Shown one piece after another: positions 5,350 to 8,630 of a stretch of DNA of 8,630 nt (position 1 is its first letter; the number at the start of each line of letters is the position of its first letter). The stretch spans positions 1 through 8,630 of the forward strand of contig JAUVUO010000041.1 of the NCBI GenBank assembly GCA_030601015.1, given 5' to 3'. This DNA is from Candidatus Omnitrophota bacterium. Lineage in GTDB: Bacteria; Omnitrophota; Gorgyraeia; Duberdicusellales; 4484-171. Position numbers and translations under genes: made by a program. The notes beneath the pieces are model-generated. The model was not told the DNA's origin, searched no databases, and saw nothing but the letters and a program-made list of their open reading frames with translations.

Positions 5350-6833
5350 AGATAAAAGATGTTTTTTCGAATTTAAATATTAGTGATTCTTTAAAAGAAA
5401 TAGTTTTTAAAGGTATAAGTGAAGATACGAGAAAAATTTTCCAAGGCGATCTCTTTTTTATTATAAAAAGAGATAACTATGATATTTTTTCTTCTCTAAA
5501 GGATGTGGAATGTAAAGTTTGCGCATTTGTGGCAGATATAAAATATAAAAATAATTTGAAATGTTTAAGTAAAAGTAAACCCGTGATTTTTGTTAAAAAT
5601 ATTAAGGAAGAATTTTACAGAGTAGCAGATTTGTATTATGGCTTCAATAAGAAAAACTTAATATTCATCGGCATAACAGGCACAAATGGTAAATCAACAA
5701 CCGCGACAATGATATATTATATTCTTAAGAAAATAGGCCAAAAGGCTTCTTTATTCAGTACTGTGAAAAATATTATTGGAGATTCAGTTCAAAAAGCGGA
5801 TTTTACTACCCCGGGATTTCTTAGTATAAGAAAAATGTTAAGTATAATAAATAATAAAGAGAGACATTATGTAGTCATGGAAGTATCCTCTCATGGAATT
5901 GTTCAGCATCGAATTAAAAATATTGAGTTTTCAAGGTGTATTTTTACTAATTTAAGCAGAGACCATTTAGATTATCATAAAAATATGGAGAATTATTTCA
6001 AGGCAAAAAAAGAATTATTTATTAGCAATAGAAGTGCTGTTTCTATTATAAATATTGAGGATAGGTATGGTAAAGAAATATTTAAAGAATTAGAAAAATC
6101 TATATCTTATGGAATGAATTTAAAGGCTGATTATAGAGCGGCTAATATTCAGTTAAGTAATAAGGGATCTAAATTTAAATTAGAATATTCAGGTAAGTCT
6201 TTTAATGTAAAGACACGTTTATGCGGGAAATATAATATTTTTAATGTTCTGGCAGCTGTAAGTACTGTTGTTTCATTAGGTTATCCGATAACAAAAGTAT
6301 TGGAGGCTGTGGTTTCTTTTAATCCTATAGAGGGGCGCTTAGAGACAATATTAAACGATGTATTTGTCGATTACGCTCATACTCCTGATGGGTTAGAGAA
6401 AGTGCTTAAAACACTTCGTGAGGTGGGATATAGCAATATTATTTGTCTATTAGGCTGCGGAGGTAACAGGGATAAGGGTAAACGTAAAATTATGGGTAAA
6501 GTTGCTTCTTTATTCGCTGATTTTAGTATTATTACTTCAGATAATCCTAGGAATGAAGATCCTTTAGATATTTGTTTTCAAATCGAGTCAGGATTTACGG
6601 CAAATAATTATAAAATTTTAATAGATAGAGAAAAAGCAATAGAAAAAGCTCTTAAAATTTTTTTGAAACTTAAGGATAAATATCAGCGAGTAGATAAAAG
6701 AAAAAAAGTTTGTCTTATCGTAACAGGGAAGGGACACGAAGAATATCAGATAATTGGTAATACAAAATATCCATTTAAAGATAGTAATGTTATAAAAAAG
6801 ATAATAAAAAAAATGAAATATAAAGAGTTATGA
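5346..6833 (+). CDS. murE: UDP-MurNAc-L-Ala-D-Glu:meso-diaminopimelate ligase MurE
   Basis: This cytoplasmic ATP-dependent ligase adds the third residue to the UDP-MurNAc dipeptide. The 495 residues contain the Mur ligase N-terminal domain, then the central ATPase domain with TGTNGKST (111-118), DFTTPG (152-157), MEVSSHG (178-184), FTNLSRDHLDYH (200-211) and YFKAKKELF (217-225), whose Lys221 fits the carbamylated lysine. The C-terminal domain shows EGRLE (329-333), VDYAHTPDGLEKVL (341-354), GCGGNRDKGKR (370-380), SDNPRNEDP (398-406) and GKGHEEYQ (461-468). The DNPR sequence is the meso-diaminopimelate signature; lysine-adding enzymes differ at the Arg position. Its ATG overlaps the ftsI stop (ATGA). 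AAGGAG and GAGAGG lie 14-20 bases upstream, rather far for a ribosome site, so coupling to ftsI is likely. murF overlaps its end in the same way. Confidence 0.96.
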   Translation: MKIKDVFSNLNISDSLKEIVFKGISEDTRKIFQGDLFFIIKRDNYDIFSSLKDVECKVCAFVADIKYKNNLKCLSKSKPVIFVKNIKEEFYRVADLYYGFNKKNLIFIGITGTNGKSTTATMIYYILKKIGQKASLFSTVKNIIGDSVQKADFTTPGFLSIRKMLSIINNKERHYVVMEVSSHGIVQHRIKNIEFSRCIFTNLSRDHLDYHKNMENYFKAKKELFISNRSAVSIINIEDRYGKEIFKELEKSISYGMNLKADYRAANIQLSNKGSKFKLEYSGKSFNVKTRLCGKYNIFNVLAAVSTVVSLGYPITKVLEAVVSFNPIEGRLETILNDVFVDYAHTPDGLEKVLKTLREVGYSNIICLLGCGGNRDKGKRKIMGKVASLFADFSIITSDNPRNEDPLDICFQIESGFTANNYKILIDREKAIEKALKIFLKLKDKYQRVDKRKKVCLIVTGKGHEEYQIIGNTKYPFKDSNVIKKIIKKMKYKEL

Positions 6834-8191
6834 TAATTTCAGACAATGCGCAATTAGAAAGAATAGTTCGGCCATATAAAATTTGTAATATATCTTTTTT
6901 TAAATTGATTAGAGGGTTTTCGATTAATTCACGTTCTATAAAGAGTAATCAAGCATTTGTCGCTCTTAGGGGTAGGCATTGTGATGGCCATGACTTTATT
7001 CAAATGGCTGTAGATAAGGGAGCTGTTTCTATAATTGCTGAGAAATATGTCGATACCACACCAAAAGTTCCTTTTTTTATTGTAGAGGATAGTTATAAGG
7101 CTATCGAGAAAATTTCTGTTTATATAAGAAAAAAAAGCAATTGTATTGTATATGGGATAACCGGGTCTTTAGGGAAGACAACAACCAAAGAAATATTAAG
7201 TTTTCTTTTAGAACCTTACTTTAAGGTTTTGAAGAATTATAAGACTGAGAATAATATATTAGGAGTTGCAAAGACTATATTTGCTTTAAGAGATGAAAAA
7301 ATATTGATTTTAGAATTGGGAACAAATACCAAAGGTGAGATTAAACAATTAGGAAAAATGAGCTGTCCTGATATAGGCATAATTACATTTATAAAACCTG
7401 TTCATTTAGAAGGGCTTAAAAATTTAAAAGGTGTATTTGATGAAAAAATTTCTCTTATAGGAGTTAATCCTAAAATGAAGGTTATTTTAAATCGGGGGGA
7501 TGCTTATCTTAGAAAGATTAAAGGCAGCAGTAATATTTATTGGTTTGGGAAGAATAAAAAAAATGATTTATTTTTTAAATCAGAAAAAAAGAAAGGTGAT
7601 AGTTCAGTTTTTATGATTCAAGGAAAGTATAAATTGGTATTGCCCAGGCATTTGGATGTTTTTATTGTAAATTTTTTAGCTGCTATATCAGGCGCTCATA
7701 TTTTAGGTATACCTTTAAAATATTTAGTTGAAAGAGCTAATTTATTTAAGGAATTCCCTGATATGAGAAGGAATATGATAGAATCTAACGGAATGTATAT
7801 TTTGAATGATGCGTATAATGCTAATCCTTTTGCGTTGAGAGCGGCTTTGAGAAGTCTGAAGCCTTATCCTTTCAAAAAGATAGCCGTTATTGGAGATATG
7901 TTGGAATTAGGTAATAAAAGTATTTATTATCATGAATCGGCGGCAGCTGAGATTATTAGAAATGATTTCAAATATTGTCTTACTTATGGTGATTATTCTA
8001 TTTATTTAAGAGATAAACTGAAAAAATTAGGATTTAGGAACGCGAAACATTTCAATTCCCATAAAGAAATTGTGAGATTTATAAAGGATATCGTGAATTC
8101 TAAAAGCAGTGGGAGTAAAAGATGTTTAATTTTTCTAAAGGGGTCACGTAATATGGAGCTGGAAAAAGTAGTACAAGGGCTTATTGATTAA
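6830..8191 (+). CDS. murF: UDP-MurNAc-tripeptide:D-alanyl-D-alanine ligase MurF
   Basis: MurF adds the D-Ala-D-Ala dipeptide to the UDP-MurNAc tripeptide, the last cytoplasmic peptide step before MraY. The 453 residues are the usual length. The N-terminal domain includes FSINSRSIKSNQAFVALRG (30-48) and DGHDF (52-56). The central domain has the P-loop TGSLGKTTTKE (111-121), TENNILGV (139-146), LELGTNTKGEI (161-171), HLEGL (192-196) and DEKISLI (204-210), whose Lys206 fits the carbamylated lysine. The C-terminal domain has NDAYNANPFALRAAL (326-340), VIGDMLELG (353-361) and FLKGSRNMELEKVV (435-448). Every expected block is present. In the NN.iG motif the residue after GV is Ala rather than the usual Pro. 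The start overlaps the murE stop by four bases (ATGA). A 322-base non-coding gap follows before mraY. Confidence 0.96.
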   Translation: MIISDNAQLERIVRPYKICNISFFKLIRGFSINSRSIKSNQAFVALRGRHCDGHDFIQMAVDKGAVSIIAEKYVDTTPKVPFFIVEDSYKAIEKISVYIRKKSNCIVYGITGSLGKTTTKEILSFLLEPYFKVLKNYKTENNILGVAKTIFALRDEKILILELGTNTKGEIKQLGKMSCPDIGIITFIKPVHLEGLKNLKGVFDEKISLIGVNPKMKVILNRGDAYLRKIKGSSNIYWFGKNKKNDLFFKSEKKKGDSSVFMIQGKYKLVLPRHLDVFIVNFLAAISGAHILGIPLKYLVERANLFKEFPDMRRNMIESNGMYILNDAYNANPFALRAALRSLKPYPFKKIAVIGDMLELGNKSIYYHESAAAEIIRNDFKYCLTYGDYSIYLRDKLKKLGFRNAKHFNSHKEIVRFIKDIVNSKSSGSKRCLIFLKGSRNMELEKVVQGLID

Positions 8192-8513
8192 TTTTTTGAA
8201 TTTAACTGTAATTTTAGTAATACTTATAGTAAAATAAATTCCTGAGGACATTAGCCTATAAAATAATATTATTTTGAGGGTAACGATATTTTATCGGTAA
8301 CAGAATCTGCAGGTAGTGTGCTGTTGCGGAATGACGACAAAGCACGATTCAAATGATTAAAAGATTATTTCAGCGATAAAAAGATAATGTTTTCAATCTG
8401 TGCAATGAGAAAATGTTTTATTTTGCAGCATTACCATAGTTTAGCAAAAATGGGAGCAATTGATTATTTAAAATTTTTTTTTATTTTTTTACATTATATA
8501 TGTTAGATATTAT
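8192..8513. other. 322-base non-coding gap inside the dcw operon (murF-mraY)
   Basis: No convincing gene is present on either strand. Visible structure: a 16-base palindrome AAAATAATATTATTTT (8260-8275); a CGATA/TATCG hairpin with a TTT loop (8284-8296), flanked by direct GGTAAC copies (8279-8284 and 8296-8301); and a nine-position stem with one mismatch and one G-T pair between 8295-8303 and 8321-8329. A long T-rich tract (8474-8490) follows, and TTTTGC/GCAAAA (8421-8426 and 8444-8449) could pair upstream of it but sits too far away for a normal terminator. No clear promoter, riboswitch or tRNA is recognised. Confidence 0.55.
8260..8275. repeat. 16-base perfect AT-only palindrome
   Basis: AAAATAATATTATTTT is a perfect inverted repeat 68 bases after murF, in a position similar to the palindrome after the FtsL-like gene. 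It may be a binding dyad or may reflect base composition only. Confidence 0.35.
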
Positions 8514-8630
8514 ATGATTTACCATTTATTTTATCCTTTAGCTGAAAAATTTTTTATATTTAACGTAACAAAATATATTACCTTTAGGGGAGGGTGTGCT
8601 TTTTTAACCTCATTTCTTATTGTTTTTCTT
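8514..8630 (+). CDS. mraY: Phospho-MurNAc-pentapeptide transferase MraY, 5' end only
   Basis: The last 39 codons of the window encode an MraY N-terminus, MIYHLFYPLAEKF followed by FNVTKYITFRGGCAFLTSF and the start of the first membrane helix. The YHLxYPL, FNVxxYITFR and GGxAFLTSF blocks match the highly conserved start of MraY, the integral membrane enzyme that transfers phospho-MurNAc-pentapeptide to undecaprenyl phosphate to make lipid I. The frame is open to the right edge. The ATG at 8514 is chosen because it gives the standard family start; the ATG at 8500, 14 bases upstream, is in another frame and stops after five codons. No ribosome site is visible. The gene follows murF, its usual neighbour, but after a 322-base gap. 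Confidence 0.9.
   Translation, partial: MIYHLFYPLAEKFFIFNVTKYITFRGGCAFLTSFLIVFL

Noticed and set aside
8331..8379. Two very short overlapping frames (9 and 8 codons) in the murF-mraY gap as possible leader peptides
   Set aside because: Neither has a ribosome site or a run of regulatory codons, and neither is linked to a terminator hairpin.
8421..8490. TTTTGC/GCAAAA stem plus T-tract as an intrinsic terminator before mraY
   Set aside because: The stem has six pairs with a 17-base loop and lies about 24 bases from the T-tract; the geometry does not fit intrinsic termination.
8405..8506. 33-codon frame (starts MRKCFILQHYHS) just upstream of mraY
   Set aside because: It has no ribosome binding site, its second half comes from a T-rich tract giving Phe/Ile runs, and nothing in it resembles a known protein. 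A chance frame is more likely.

Overview
The window is a low-GC (roughly one third G+C), fully forward-oriented stretch carrying the front half of a division and cell wall (dcw) gene cluster, preceded by the end of a tRNA/flavin cofactor gene pair. The gene order is truB (3' part) - ribF - mraZ - an unnamed 52-codon gene - rsmH - an FtsL-like gene - ftsI - murE - murF - mraY (5' end only). The proteins are lysine- and isoleucine-rich. MurE carries the DNPR-type signature of meso-diaminopimelate-adding enzymes, and MraZ resembles the Bacillus-type sequence. This fits a bacterium with a DAP-type murein sacculus. The phylum cannot be read from the sequence alone; an uncultured AT-rich lineage such as Omnitrophota or Elusimicrobiota is a guess from overall style, not a demonstrated assignment.

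Layout. Positions 1-374 hold the C-terminal part of TruB, whose end overlaps the start of ribF (343-1299). A 105-base gap follows with a near-consensus sigma70-type promoter (TTGACA, 17 bases, TATATT). Downstream of it are three G-rich units at an exact 10-base period, resembling MraZ operator repeats and covering the Shine-Dalgarno sequence of mraZ (1405-1842). Next come a possible 11-codon leader ORF and a 52-codon gene with the best ribosome binding site in the window (1894-2052). rsmH (2080-3021) overlaps the FtsL-like gene (3018-3374) by four bases. After a 298-base non-coding gap come ftsI (3673-5349), murE (5346-6833) and murF (6830-8191), each joined to the next by an ATGA four-base overlap. 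A second non-coding gap of 322 bases precedes mraY, which starts at 8514 and runs off the window.

How it works together. MraZ is the DNA-binding regulator of dcw operons, and RsmH methylates 16S rRNA. The FtsL-like protein and FtsI belong to the septal peptidoglycan machine. MurE and MurF add the third residue and the D-Ala-D-Ala dipeptide to the UDP-MurNAc peptide, and MraY transfers the finished precursor to the lipid carrier. Apart from the two gaps and the small unnamed gene this is a conventional dcw cluster. I see no mobile element, CRISPR array, tRNA/rRNA gene or defence system. The least explained items are the 52-codon basic CxxC protein and the two roughly 300-base interruptions of an otherwise tightly coupled operon.
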